Source: Pelobacter seleniigenes DSM 18267
GTDB lineage: Bacteria; Desulfobacterota; Desulfuromonadia; Desulfuromonadales; Geopsychrobacteraceae
Length of the DNA stretch: 64,000 bases
Assembly (NCBI RefSeq): GCF_000711225.1
Contig: NZ_JOMG01000002.1
Location: forward strand, 384,501-448,500
Direction of reading: 5' to 3'
Shown here: positions 7,748 through 16,500 of the stretch, piece by piece
How the letters are laid out: each line of letters begins with the position of its first letter
Numbering within the stretch: position 1 is the first letter of the stretch
The notes under the pieces: model-generated
Database searches by the model: none
Seen by the model: the letters and a program-made list of their open reading frames with translations, nothing else
What the model was told of the DNA's origin: nothing
Translations under genes and position numbers: made by a program

Positions 7748-9730
7748 ATGAATGAAGCCGCCGCCCTGCTCCTTGTCGAGCAGCAGACCAAACCAGATGA
7801 GCGCCTGTCGGAACTCATTCGCGAGTTGGCCGGAACGTTTCAGCTGGACGCCTATCTGTGTCGGCAACGTTTGGTCGGCCAGGGGCTGGCCCACCTGACC
7901 AGCGGTAAACCCGAATTCCTGGCCAAAATTTCTCCACTGCTCAATTCCGTACAGGTGCCACACTGGATTGTCAACCCCGCAACCCCGCGCTTTTCGCCGC
8001 AGCGGCTGCGCAGCCTGACCGTCAGCCAGGACCAGGTGGTCTTTCATTGCGACAAAACGACCGTGACCATTCCCAATGGCAGTGAGCTGCTGGCGGTGTT
8101 CGCAGACCTGTCAGGCCAGCTTGCCAAGCAGAGCATCAAGCAGTTGCTCTCCAGTCATGCGTATCGGGGGCTCGACAACATTGCTCATCTCAGTGAGCAA
8201 AAACGCTTCAAGACCATCCTTCAGGGGCAACCGGTGCTCGATCTCTACCTGCTTGACCGGCAACGATCCATCAGCGCCGGGATCAGGATCTTGCCCGGCA
8301 AGTTTGACCCCAAAGGGCTTGGCGAGCTGGCCACCTTGAGCAGCCGGCAGAACCTGCAGCGCATTCTGCAACTGATGCGGGAACGCGCAGGGGAGTTCCA
8401 TCTGTTCAGCGAATTCGGCCTGGCCAACCTGCCCGGCTGCCGCCTGGTCACGGAGAATCCGGAACACCCGGACAACCTGCGCAAAAACCTGCTCAGCCTG
8501 ACCCGTTATGGCTGGCTGATGGGGGATCTGTTGCACAGCCAAACCGCACCACCCCAGCCTGCCGACGAGGCCAGCGCAGCCATGGCCGCAACCGCGACGG
8601 TGCTGTCTCCTCCATTGGCTGCAGCACTCGGGGAGTTGGGCCAGGCCACCCCGCTGGACCAGGTGTTGCGTGAGCAGCAGGCTGAAGCGCAGCAGACCGC
8701 GCACCCGGCGGCGGCAGCCGAACCGGACGGAGCGCTGCTCCCGCCCCCCCCGGCAACCCGGTCGACCGGTTTTTTACAGCACCCGGTCGCCTGGCTGGCG
8801 CCCCTTGCTCCGGTCATATTCGTCACCGTGCTGGGATTCGGCACCAAGCTCTTCGGCCCCTTTCAGGGGCTGTTCCAACAGGCCGTCCAGTCCGGGGCCC
8901 TGGCCCTGGTCGGAGCAGGCCTGGCCGGCTGGTACGGTTTTCTCTGTCTGCGGCTGAAACGACGGGTGGAAAACACCCCGACCAGCCGGATTCGCTCTTT
9001 GGCCATGGGCATGGTCGAAGTCAAGGGCAAGGCCATCCGCAGCTATGCCCTGGTCTCACCGATGACCCAGCTGCCCTGCGTTTTTTATCGGCTGACCAAG
9101 TACAAGCGGAGCAGCAACAATGAATGGCGGCTCAGTCATGTCACCAGCAGCGGTGGAGTCCCGTTTCTGCTTGATGACGGCACCGGCCGGGTGGAGATCG
9201 ATCCCGCCGGCTGTCGGGTCAACGCCAGGACCCGCACCGAAGGCAGCGATGGCGTGGGCGGTCTGATCGGCTTCAGCAGTGACAGCGATGAAAAATGGGT
9301 TGAAGACGTTATTGTTGAAGGCTCCCTGCTCTATGTGCTCGGCTTTGCCGCCCTGAAACCTCGCCAGGGACCGACCCTGGCGGAAAAGAAAGTGGCGGCC
9401 CTGCGCAAATTGAAACAGGACCCGGCCAGCCTGAGCAAATATGACCGGAACGGGGACGGGCGCATCGACCAGGACGAATGGGACGCGGCCCGCAGCGCCG
9501 TTGAGGAGGATGTCCTGCGCACCGAACTGGACCTTAACCGCAAACGCAGAAAACAGGAGGAACAGATCATGATCAAAAAAAGACCCGGCTATCCCCTGAT
9601 TATCAGCGAGACCCACTCGGAACAACAATTGACCGGCCGCTACCTGCTCTACAGCATCCCGCTCTTTATCCTCGCAGGACTGGCGGCCGGATTGGCATTT
9701 TACCAATTATTTAATTATCTGCACGGATAA
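7748..9730 (+). CDS. Membrane protein with GIDE-like domain and EF-hand
   Basis: Protein of 660 residues from ATG 7748; the frame is open from a TTG at 7688, but residues before the ATG look non-coding. Residues 1-330 are an unrecognised cytoplasmic-looking region rich in Leu and Gln. Two hydrophobic segments lie near 340-400. They are followed by a GIDE-type domain (GMVEVKGKAIRSYALVSPMTQLPCVFYR... FLLDDGTGRVEIDP). A single EF-hand loop, DRNGDGRIDQDEW, lies near 566, and a last membrane helix near 640. GIDE domains occur in the mitochondrial ligase MUL1 and in bacterial membrane proteins, where no RING is attached; none is seen here. The lemA gene starts 30 bases on, a pairing common in bacteria. 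Function is unknown. Confidence 0.7.
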   Translation: MNEAAALLLVEQQTKPDERLSELIRELAGTFQLDAYLCRQRLVGQGLAHLTSGKPEFLAKISPLLNSVQVPHWIVNPATPRFSPQRLRSLTVSQDQVVFHCDKTTVTIPNGSELLAVFADLSGQLAKQSIKQLLSSHAYRGLDNIAHLSEQKRFKTILQGQPVLDLYLLDRQRSISAGIRILPGKFDPKGLGELATLSSRQNLQRILQLMRERAGEFHLFSEFGLANLPGCRLVTENPEHPDNLRKNLLSLTRYGWLMGDLLHSQTAPPQPADEASAAMAATATVLSPPLAAALGELGQATPLDQVLREQQAEAQQTAHPAAAAEPDGALLPPPPATRSTGFLQHPVAWLAPLAPVIFVTVLGFGTKLFGPFQGLFQQAVQSGALALVGAGLAGWYGFLCLRLKRRVENTPTSRIRSLAMGMVEVKGKAIRSYALVSPMTQLPCVFYRLTKYKRSSNNEWRLSHVTSSGGVPFLLDDGTGRVEIDPAGCRVNARTRTEGSDGVGGLIGFSSDSDEKWVEDVIVEGSLLYVLGFAALKPRQGPTLAEKKVAALRKLKQDPASLSKYDRNGDGRIDQDEWDAARSAVEEDVLRTELDLNRKRRKQEEQIMIKKRPGYPLIISETHSEQQLTGRYLLYSIPLFILAGLAAGLAFYQLFNYLHG

Positions 9731-9760
9731 CCACACAACTCGGCGCGAAGGAGAACACCT

Positions 9761-10330
9761 ATGGCGGGCTGGATAACTCTGGGAATTTTACTCTTGCTAC
9801 TGCTATGCTGCGGAATCTACACTGTCATCATCTATAACGGCTTTGTCGCCCTGAAAAACAATATCAATCAGGACTGGAGCAATATCGATGTGCTGCTGAA
9901 GCAGCGCTTTGACGAGTTGCCAAAGCTGATCAAGGTCTGCGAAGGCTACATGCAGCACGAACAGAAAACCCTCGAGGCGGTGATCAAAGCACGCTCGCAG
10001 GTCAACGCGGCACGAACCGACAACCAGAAAATGCAGGCCCAGGGGATGCTGACCGAAACCCTCAAGTCGCTGTTCATGGTGGTCGAACGCTACCCCGACC
10101 TGAAGGCCGATGCCGGTTTTCGGCAGTTGAGCAACCGCATCTCGGAGATCGAAGATCAGATTGCGGACCGGCGCGAACTCTTCAATGCGTCGGTGACCAT
10201 TTACAACACCAGGCTCGAGCAGTTTCCGGACCTGATCATTGCCCGGCTGTTCAATTTTTCCGGCCGCTCATTGTGGACTATCGATCCCGCTCATCGCCAG
10301 GATGTCGAAGTCAGTTTTCAGCATGCCTGA
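9761..10330 (+). CDS. lemA: LemA family protein
   Basis: Membrane-anchored helical protein, 189 residues: an N-terminal transmembrane segment (about 4-26), then the LemA core with YNGFVALKNNINQDWSNIDVLLKQRFDELPKLI and a second conserved block around YPDLKADAGFRQLSNRISEIEDQI. GAAGGAG precedes ATG 9761. LemA proteins are of uncertain function and are often encoded beside GIDE or TPM-domain membrane proteins, as here. Confidence 0.93.
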   Translation: MAGWITLGILLLLLLCCGIYTVIIYNGFVALKNNINQDWSNIDVLLKQRFDELPKLIKVCEGYMQHEQKTLEAVIKARSQVNAARTDNQKMQAQGMLTETLKSLFMVVERYPDLKADAGFRQLSNRISEIEDQIADRRELFNASVTIYNTRLEQFPDLIIARLFNFSGRSLWTIDPAHRQDVEVSFQHA

Positions 10331-10432
10331 AAAAATCATTAAAAAGAGACTCGCGGATAGCCGATAAGCAATTAATCCATTCGATTCTTCAACACCGGAA
10401 CCACAACGACACCAAACGAGGACCCGGGGCTC

Positions 10433-10972
10433 ATGGCGCTGAACTATTACCGACTGCTCGGCATCCCGCCGGACGCTGATCAGAACCGTATCAAGTCTGT
10501 TTACCGCAGTCTGGCCAAACGTTTTCATCCCGATGCAAATCACGGTTCGGAAGCGGCGGCAGAGCTGTTTCGCCAGGTCAACCAGGCTTATAAAATCCTC
10601 TCCAACAGCGAGACCCGGGCCGCCTATGACCGTAAACTCGCCCAAGAGGAAGCCGCCCAGGAAAAACAGCGCCCCGGCAGTACCAGGAACGCCAAGCTCG
10701 ACCCGCAGCAGAAGTTTAATCGGTTCCTGAATTCCCTGCTCGACGCCTTGATCGGCCCGGACGAGCCGCCGCCGCGACCGGTGCAGTCCCAACCGCGCAC
10801 CCCGCCGCAAAAAAGTCACCAACCCGGCAAGCCTGCCTTTAATTTTTATTACCATCAGGCCATGGAGCAGAATGCCTCCCCCTATATCCGCGGCAGCGAC
10901 GGAGTCTATCGCAAGGCGGAACCAAAGCGCCCGACAGCTCCCCCGGATCCGGTCAAAAGAAGAACAATTTAG
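10433..10972 (+). CDS. J-domain (DnaJ-like) protein
   Basis: The N-terminal J domain spans about residues 3-68 (NYYRLLGIPPDADQNRIKSVYRSLAKRFHPDA) with an intact HPD motif, so it should stimulate a DnaK-type ATPase. No Gly/Phe region, zinc fingers or DnaJ C-terminal domain follow. Instead there is a charged, Gln/Pro-rich, probably disordered region with one hydrophobic patch (FNRFLNSLLDALIG), so this is a class III J protein with a specialised client. It lies 102 bases after lemA on the same strand and may be co-transcribed. Confidence 0.85.
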   Translation: MALNYYRLLGIPPDADQNRIKSVYRSLAKRFHPDANHGSEAAAELFRQVNQAYKILSNSETRAAYDRKLAQEEAAQEKQRPGSTRNAKLDPQQKFNRFLNSLLDALIGPDEPPPRPVQSQPRTPPQKSHQPGKPAFNFYYHQAMEQNASPYIRGSDGVYRKAEPKRPTAPPDPVKRRTI

Positions 10973-11151
10973 CTGCTCGGCGCATTGCCCGACCGAAGCA
11001 CCCAACCCGTCCCTCTTCAGTCGCCCGATCCGTTCCCCCCCAGGTCACTCCTGTTGTGCCATTGTCCGCCCGCCTAAATTACCGGTTTGCTCTTTACAGG
11101 GGAAAACGGCTATGATTTCCTATCGATAAATTCAGCGCCGGGGAGACCACC

Positions 11152-11340
11152 ATGAGCGAGGACATTACGCAACTCAAGATGTGCGAACTGCGAGCCAAAG
11201 GTTTTATGGAAGAGATCGACCGCCGCTCGGCCAAGCCGACTGTCGTCTGCGGCAAATGCGGAGCCAAGGCCGACCGCCCGGAGCACCTGCACAATCCCCG
11301 GCCGTTGAGCAACAAAAAACTGGACAGTTACTGGGGTTGA
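11152..11340 (+). CDS. Small protein with one CxxC knuckle
   Basis: Sixty-two residues with GGGGAG before ATG 11152. It has a helical N-terminus (SEDITQLKMCELRAKGFMEEIDRR), a single CGKCGAKA motif and a His-containing tail (RPEHLHNPRPL). One CxxC plus nearby His could bind zinc. The stop lies two bases before the thioesterase ATG, so the genes are translationally coupled and this should be a real gene. I do not recognise the family. Confidence 0.6.
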   Translation: MSEDITQLKMCELRAKGFMEEIDRRSAKPTVVCGKCGAKADRPEHLHNPRPLSNKKLDSYWG

Positions 11341-11342
11341 GC

Positions 11343-11756
11343 ATGGAAAAAGTCCTCGATTTCTTCTCCGCCAACGACCACTTTGCCAGCCATTGCGGTA
11401 TCGAACTGTTGGAAGCACAGCCCGGTCGCGCCAAGGCCCGCATGGCGATTCAACCGTTTCATCTCAACGGAGCGGGTACGGTGCACGGCGGCGCGATTTT
11501 TACCCTGGCCGATTTTGTCTTTGCCGTTGCGTCCAACAGCAGCGGCCAACTGGCCCTGGCCATCGACACCCATATATCCTTCATCAAGGCGGCCCGGGGC
11601 GGAACCCTCTATGGAGAGGCCAGCGAGCTCTCGGTCAATCGCCGCCTGGGGCAGTATCAGGTTCGCATCACCGACCAGGACCAACAATTGGTGGCCCAGT
11701 TTCAGGGGACGGCCTATCGCAAACAGGAAACGCTGCCGGCCTGGCCGGACGACTGA
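11343..11756 (+). CDS. PaaI-type hotdog thioesterase
   Basis: Hotdog-fold acyl-CoA thioesterase, 137 residues from ATG 11343. The motif LNGAGTVHGGAIFTLADFVFA (residues about 40-60) is the signature of the PaaI/YbgC-related 4HBT family: HGG precedes the acidic residue (Asp of LAD) that acts in hydrolysis. PaaI enzymes hydrolyse stalled phenylacetyl-CoA intermediates, but without a paa cluster the substrate here is open. Coupled to the small CxxC protein upstream. Confidence 0.85.
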   Translation: MEKVLDFFSANDHFASHCGIELLEAQPGRAKARMAIQPFHLNGAGTVHGGAIFTLADFVFAVASNSSGQLALAIDTHISFIKAARGGTLYGEASELSVNRRLGQYQVRITDQDQQLVAQFQGTAYRKQETLPAWPDD

Positions 11757-11885
11757 AAATTTTGCTTCTACCAAGGCCTGCCCCCTTGACGGCACATCCT
11801 GAATGTGTGTAAAAATCCGTTCTTTAACACTCGGTTAAGGCGGTCGTTTCCGCCACCATCAACTTTCACAAAGGACAATCAGCAT

Positions 11886-12449
11886 ATGATCAATGCAAGC
11901 GATCTGCGCCGCGGTATCATTTTTCAGCAGGATGCTGCTCCCTGCCTCGTTCTGGATGTCAGCTTTCAGTCACCGACGGCGCGCGGTGGCAATACGCTGG
12001 TCAAAACAAAATTCCGCAACCTGCTCACCGGTCAGGTCCTCAACAGCTCTTTCAAATCCAGCGACCGCCTGGATGAAGCCGATTATGCCCGGCGGAAAGG
12101 GCAATTTTTGTATGCCGATGGTGAGCATGGCGTGTTCATGGATCAGGAAAGCTATGAACAGTATGAAATCGGCGGTGATTTGTACGAAGACATCAAGGGT
12201 TATCTGCTCGACGGCTGCGATGTCTCGCTGGGGGTCTTCAATGAGCAGGTCGTCACCCTGGAAATGCCCCAGGTGGTTGAGCTGACCGTGACGGAAACCG
12301 CGCCGGCCATCAAAAACGCCACGGCCACCGCCCAAACCAAGGAAGCCATCCTGGAAACCGGCATTGCGGTTCAGGTGCCCGGCTACCTGGAAGCAGGAGA
12401 AAAAATCAAGGTCGACACCCGTGAGTGCCGCTTTGTTTCACGCGCCTGA
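11886..12449 (+). CDS. efpL: Elongation factor P-like protein EfpL/YeiP
   Basis: EF-P paralogue of 187 residues from ATG 11886 (AAAGGA upstream). It carries the YeiP hallmark loop SFQSPTARGGNTLVKTKF, almost the same as IQSPTARGAATL in E. coli YeiP. Arg thus sits at the tip in place of the modifiable Lys of classical EF-P. The three beta-barrel domains are complete (VETAPxIKxAxASAxxK near 140 and VPGYLEAGEKIKVDTRE near 170). It acts on ribosomes stalled at proline-containing and other difficult motifs; EfpL does not need lysine modification. No epmA/epmB genes are nearby. Confidence 0.93.
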   Translation: MINASDLRRGIIFQQDAAPCLVLDVSFQSPTARGGNTLVKTKFRNLLTGQVLNSSFKSSDRLDEADYARRKGQFLYADGEHGVFMDQESYEQYEIGGDLYEDIKGYLLDGCDVSLGVFNEQVVTLEMPQVVELTVTETAPAIKNATATAQTKEAILETGIAVQVPGYLEAGEKIKVDTRECRFVSRA

Positions 12450-12502
12450 ATTTGACGGCTTCGCTTAAACCGGGTAACAGTTGCTTCAGGTAGGCGTTTT
12501 CA

Positions 12503-12560
12503 GCGCTGCCCGACAGTCCGCCACAGGCTTGGCTTGAACAAAGCAGAACGTCGGCAGCGC
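12503..12560. repeat. Hairpin repeat downstream of efpL
   Basis: Arms GCGCTGCCCGAC (12503-12514) and GTCGGCAGCGC (12550-12560) enclose a loop that contains cacaggcttggct and agcagaac. The centre of the MITE-like element at 31787-31947 has the same arrangement (CGCTGTC, cgcaggcctggcc, ggcagaacgt, GACAGCG). The two may be relatives. Confidence 0.45.
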
Positions 12561-12607
12561 TCAAAATCAATGATAAAATTGATCAATACGAATCTTCCGC
12601 AAAGTCG

Positions 12608-12632
12608 GCTCCCCCTTTCTTAAAGGGGGAGC
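12608..12632. terminator. Strong hairpin, possible terminator of efpL
   Basis: GCTCCCCCTTT and AAAGGGGGAGC form a perfect 11-bp stem with a 3-base loop, followed on the + strand by ttctgt. It lies 160 bases beyond efpL, so it may end that transcript or be a dispersed palindrome. Confidence 0.4.
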
Positions 12633-12728
12633 TTCTGTAGCGGGAGATCGGTGCTCATCTGGATGATAAATGCCTGACTCGTTGATATTGCGAAGTCGGG
12701 AAAATCGTACTTATCCCGGAATGGTGGT

Positions 12729-12897
12729 CGTTTAAGCACCCTTGCAGTAAACTCAGGACTGTCCCCATGGTCATCGGGGGCTGTCCCAAGAGTTTGCGAG
12801 CCATGAAACTGGAGGGGTCCGCACCGCAAAGACCTGGGATAGCGCCCGTACGGGGACAGTCCCGGTTTTGCTGCCATCTACTCTTAAACGAGCGCCA
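12729..12897. repeat. Dispersed palindromic repeat R1, copy A
   Basis: About 169 bp with imperfect inverted ends: CGTTTAAG at 12729 and CTTAAACG ending at 12890. The ends continue as GCAGTAAACTCAGGACTGTCC on the left and, read in reverse, GCAGCAAAACCGGGACTGTCC on the right. Inside are further GGGCTGTCCC-type units and the shared block AGTTTGCGAGCCATGAAACT. Four more copies lie at 18.97-20.96 kb. Confidence 0.85.
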
Positions 12898-13036
12898 TTC
12901 TATTTATCCCGACCTTACTTTAAAATATTTCAGGATGGACTTTTTCAACAATCTGTTAAGCTTTGTTTTAAATACCGACCGAATCATTTCCTTTTTCACT
13001 GGTAGCCGTGGTTTAACTGGAAAAAAAGGAGGTTTC

Positions 13037-13222
13037 ATGCTGAGAATGGCCGTATTCGGAGTGTTGCAGACCCTTTTTTTCGCCTTTATCCTGAAGAACT
13101 ATCTCCATCTATCGTGGCCAGGAACATTTATGACCCTGCTAACGATATTTCTCCTGCTGTTCTCCCGTGTCTGGTACCTTGTCAAAGGCCAAAAAAAGCA
13201 GCATCAGCCCCAAGAACATTAA
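13037..13222 (+). CDS. Small membrane protein, 61 residues
   Basis: The start ATG 13037 is set by AGGAGG six bases upstream; the frame is open further up but without a better site. Two hydrophobic helices are evident (AVFGVLQTLFFAFIL and FMTLLTIFLLLFSRVWYLV) with a short loop NYLHLSWPG and a basic, Gln-rich tail (KGQKKQHQPQEH). I do not recognise the family. It lies between repeat R1-A and hipBA, with no clear partner. Confidence 0.55.
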   Translation: MLRMAVFGVLQTLFFAFILKNYLHLSWPGTFMTLLTIFLLLFSRVWYLVKGQKKQHQPQEH

Positions 13223-13549
13223 CTGCCAGACACTGCATCGCCAATTTTCATAACGGGAGCCTGGCGGATCGCTGGCAATACTCTCTGTACCTTCAGAAGC
13301 GGGCCACAGTCAGCTGTACAGAGCACAGCCGCTGTCGGCACAATTTTCCCCACCCAGGGGCACTTTGGTTCCTTTTCAATCGACCTCAAAACCAACTCAT
13401 CTCTATTCGCAATATTTGACGGTATACAAGAAATTTTCATAACAAATCGCCATGAACGACGAATTAAAATAATATTTATATTTTTACTTATCGCACTCTA
13501 TGTCGAATTAAGATAAAATAACCGCATATATCAACAAAGGTGACGAAAA
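13223..13549. promoter_or_regulatory. Gene-free stretch holding the hipBA promoter region
   Basis: No gene seen. The last 100 bases are very AT-rich. Near 13458 and 13502 stand two direct repeats, GACGAATTAAAATAAT and GTCGAATTAAGATAAA, and a TTATC...GATAA dyad (13488-13515) lies just before hipB. These are candidate HipB operators, since HipB proteins bind TATCC/GGATA-like dyads in their own promoters. No footprint can be inferred from sequence. Confidence 0.35.
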
Positions 13550-13891
13550 ATGACAATCGATAAACTCACGACTGACAAGGCCGTTTTATCGACCCTGGGA
13601 AAGCGCCTGGCTCGGCACCGCATTGCACAAAACTTCACCCAGGAAAGCCTGGCGAACGAGGCCGGCATATCGAAGCGCACGCTGGAACGCCTGGAGGCCG
13701 GGCAATCCAGCCAACTTCTGACCGTCGTTCGCGTGCTGCGCGCCCTGGATATGCTAAACCTGCTTGAGGCGGCAATTCCTGAAGCGATGCCCCGCCCGGC
13801 CGAACTGCTGAAGATCGGCAAAGAGCGGCAGCGGGCTTCGTCAAAAAGAAAAGAGAGTGCCGAAGAGCCTTGGCAGTGGGGGGATGAATAA
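13550..13891 (+). CDS. hipB: HipB-type antitoxin, Cro/C1 HTH protein
   Basis: XRE-family DNA-binding protein, 113 residues. The HTH lies at about 17-70 (LGKRLARHRIAQNFTQESLANEAGISKRTLERLEAG), followed by a Pro/Lys/Arg-rich, probably flexible tail. It overlaps hipA by one base (TAATG at 13888-13892 region), the usual antitoxin-first arrangement. It should repress its own promoter and neutralise the HipA kinase. AAAGGTGACG precedes ATG 13550. Confidence 0.88.
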   Translation: MTIDKLTTDKAVLSTLGKRLARHRIAQNFTQESLANEAGISKRTLERLEAGQSSQLLTVVRVLRALDMLNLLEAAIPEAMPRPAELLKIGKERQRASSKRKESAEEPWQWGDE

Positions 13892-15198
13892 TGGCGACAG
13901 TTGCCGAGGTGAAACTGTGGGGCAGGACCATCGGGGCGGTTGCCATTGAGGACAATACATCCACAGCCCTGTTCGAGTATGACGAAAAATTCGCCCGGAG
14001 TGGCATCGAGGTCGCTCCCCTGACCATGCCGCTTGCGCAACGCGTCTATTCTTTCCCCGAGTTGCGCCAAGAGACCTTTCACGGATTGCCGGGGCTTCTG
14101 GCTGATTCATTGCCGGATCGGTTCGGCAACGCCCTGATCAATGCCTGGCTGGCCACACAGGGGCGTAAGCCCGACTCTTTCAATGCCGTCGAGCGCCTCT
14201 GTTATACCGGCAGCAGAGGCATGGGAGCGCTGGAATATGCCCCGGCCATAGGATTTCGCCAACGCAAGTCAAACCCCATCGAAATAAGCCAGCTCGTGGA
14301 ACTGGCTTCCGAGATTTTGACGCACCGCAATAACTTTGCAGCGGTTTTCGGTGACGACAGCGCCAAGGAAGAAGCCTTGCGCGATATCCTGCGCGTTGGC
14401 ACCTCGGCCGGTGGCGCTCGCGCCAAGGCCGTCATCGCCTGGAACCCGCAAAGCGGAGAGGTCCGTTCCGGCCAGGTCAAAACCGCTCCGGGCTTCGAAC
14501 CCTGGCTCCTGAAATTCGACGGCGTCTCCGGCAATAAGGATAAAGAGAGGGAGGATCCAAAAGGATACGGCGCTATCGAGTATGCCTATCACAAAATGGC
14601 CACGGCTGCCGGGATTGAAATGAGCGAATGCCGCCTTCTGGAAGAAAACGGCCGCCGCCACTTCATGACCCGCCGCTTCGATCGCCAGGCAGACGGCAGC
14701 AAACTGCACATGCAGTCACTGGGAGCAATGGCCCACTTCGATTACAATCTGGCAGGAGCCTATTCATACGAGCAGGCGCTGATGACGTTACGACAGCTCG
14801 GCCTGCCCATGAGTGCCATCGAACAGCAATTCCGCCGCATGGCCTTCAACATCATCGCCCGCAACCAGGACGACCACGTTAAGAATATTGCCTTCCTGAT
14901 GGACAAGAAAGGCCAATGGTCCCTCTCCCCGGCTTTCGATGTCACCTACAGCTATCACCCGGACGGCAACTGGACCAGCTCACATCAGATGACGCTCAAC
15001 CAAAAACGCGACAGCTTCAATATGGACGACTTCAAGACCTGCGCCGCAACAGTGTCTATGAAAAAAGGCCGCGCAGAGGCGATCTGCCAGGAAGTGACCA
15101 ATGTTGTCCGGCGCTGGAACGACTACGCCGAAGAGGCCCACGTCGCCCCGCACTGGCGCGATGAGATTTCACGTAATCTGCGGATTTCGTTGGTGTAG
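13891..15198 (+). CDS. hipA: HipA-type Ser/Thr kinase toxin
   Basis: Kinase of 435 residues with an N-terminal subdomain ending in YCYTGSRGMGALEY-like sequence. The loop VGTSAGGARAKA at about 169-180 is equivalent to the regulatory P-loop whose Ser is autophosphorylated in E. coli. The catalytic segment ARNQDDHVKN lies at about 323-332, and SPAFDVTYSY at about 346-355 holds the metal-binding Asp. All key residues are present, so it should be active. E. coli HipA phosphorylates glutamyl-tRNA synthetase, and other HipA types use other targets. The gene is intact and about 5-8 residues shorter or longer than typical members. Surrounding repeats and unknown genes point to an accessory region. Confidence 0.92.
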   Translation: MATVAEVKLWGRTIGAVAIEDNTSTALFEYDEKFARSGIEVAPLTMPLAQRVYSFPELRQETFHGLPGLLADSLPDRFGNALINAWLATQGRKPDSFNAVERLCYTGSRGMGALEYAPAIGFRQRKSNPIEISQLVELASEILTHRNNFAAVFGDDSAKEEALRDILRVGTSAGGARAKAVIAWNPQSGEVRSGQVKTAPGFEPWLLKFDGVSGNKDKEREDPKGYGAIEYAYHKMATAAGIEMSECRLLEENGRRHFMTRRFDRQADGSKLHMQSLGAMAHFDYNLAGAYSYEQALMTLRQLGLPMSAIEQQFRRMAFNIIARNQDDHVKNIAFLMDKKGQWSLSPAFDVTYSYHPDGNWTSSHQMTLNQKRDSFNMDDFKTCAATVSMKKGRAEAICQEVTNVVRRWNDYAEEAHVAPHWRDEISRNLRISLV

Positions 15199-16071
15199 GT
15201 GTGCGTTTTAAAACTTACGAGATTTTAGACGGATTTTATGGTCCAGACTGCCCGATTTACCCTAAGGTGAAGTAAGATCCCGATGCAGCATAATTTACGA
15301 GAACTCTCCGCGCCACAATTGGTAGCCGAAGCGTTCAATGTGCTGGAAATGGTGACGGTGAGAATTGAGAGCTGAAAAAACAATCAATAGCTTACGAAAT
15401 TCAATGGTTAAGATATAATAGTTCGGCTTGCTATAGAGGGATACGAATTTGCTTACGTGAAAATTCTGACGTTCCATCCTTTATAACTTCTCAGCGTTAA
15501 CTTGTTTTGGACAAAAACAGTGCCTGTGAATTTCCGCCTATTTAATGAATGGCGGTAGAGCCATAAGGCTAGCAAGGTGGAATAAAGCTGTGGAGCGAAA
15601 ATCGCCAGGCGGATTTTTAGTCGATAAACCAAGGAGGAAACCTATCCTGATCTGGAAGGGATTTGGTGATTTGCCCGTTGTGTTTTTCATATTGACTGGT
15701 CTGTCTTTCACGCCCGGGTAAAATGGCGGCATGTAGAATGAAACCCTGGCTTATATTCTCATGGTGACAAGTTTTGCTAGGCGCTCTTAGGTTGGTGCCT
15801 ATACGTCCGACAAGCACCGTGATTGATAAAGAAACGGGCGAAGAATTTATCCTGCGCAACTTCCATTCGCTTTTCTTCACCCTACTCCACTACTGTGGGC
15901 CAATGCTTCTGATTCTGGGAACCGTATTACGTTTCAAGGGGGGGGGTGACATGCGCGTACAACGGTGATAATGGCTCTGAAGTAACATTTCGTGTTGGGC
16001 AATTAGCTCCACGCTGGTGTTTCTTCCAATAGCAACAATATCGAAAAAAATTTACTGGGGAGAAAGAATTT
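15199..16071. other. Low-GC gap with no convincing intact gene
   Basis: About 870 bases between hipA and the zinc-ribbon gene. One frame on the + strand (15774-15968) reads like real protein: VPIRPTSTVIDKETGEEF, then a hydrophobic segment (LLHYCGPMLLILGTVLRF). It has no ribosome site or good start and may be the remnant of a membrane-protein gene. The reading frame MQHNLRELSAPQ at 15283-15375 is too short to support. Nothing else was recognised. Confidence 0.4.
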
Positions 16072-16488
16072 GTGGCAAGTCACGTGAACCGCGAATGTCC
16101 TTATTGCCGGCATCTGATTGAACACCATATCCCCCTATTTGACTACGCTCTGTTCATCGGCCCGGAACGTTTGATCTGTCCGCAATGTGGCAAAGCGTCA
16201 CTGACTGGCCGACGCTATTGGGCCGATCTGTCCGCAGTGTGGAAGTTCCTGGTGGTGAGAGGACTACTGATATCAATTCTGATGTACGGCGTGATGTTTT
16301 TCTTGCTTCTTGCGGCTGGTGTCGTTTTTGTGGTCGACAAACTGCTGGATCTGCCTGTGACGAATGAGTTCGCATCCTTGGTGCTCCTGCCGATCTCCTT
16401 GATACTGTCCGCTGGTTATCATGGGCTTCGGTTGAAAAAACTGGCAACTCCACAGCCAGAACACCGTAATGTAGCCGCGCAAAAATAA
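16072..16488 (+). CDS. Zinc-ribbon membrane protein of unknown function
   Basis: Protein of 138 residues starting at GTG 16072 with GGGGAG about nine bases upstream. Two CxxC pairs (CPYCRHL near 9 and CPQCGKAS near 37) form a probable zinc ribbon on the cytoplasmic side. Two membrane helices follow (about 60-88, then 98-120). It lies 12 bases before the ankyrin gene, so the two form an operon. I do not recognise the family. The stretch has lower GC than its surroundings. Confidence 0.6.
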   Translation: MASHVNRECPYCRHLIEHHIPLFDYALFIGPERLICPQCGKASLTGRRYWADLSAVWKFLVVRGLLISILMYGVMFFLLLAAGVVFVVDKLLDLPVTNEFASLVLLPISLILSAGYHGLRLKKLATPQPEHRNVAAQK

Positions 16489-16500
16489 GGGGGGTTAAAG

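Noticed and set aside
15295-15477. 60-codon minus-strand frame after hipA
   Set aside because: No ribosome site, no similarity I recognise and no neighbour that would support it.
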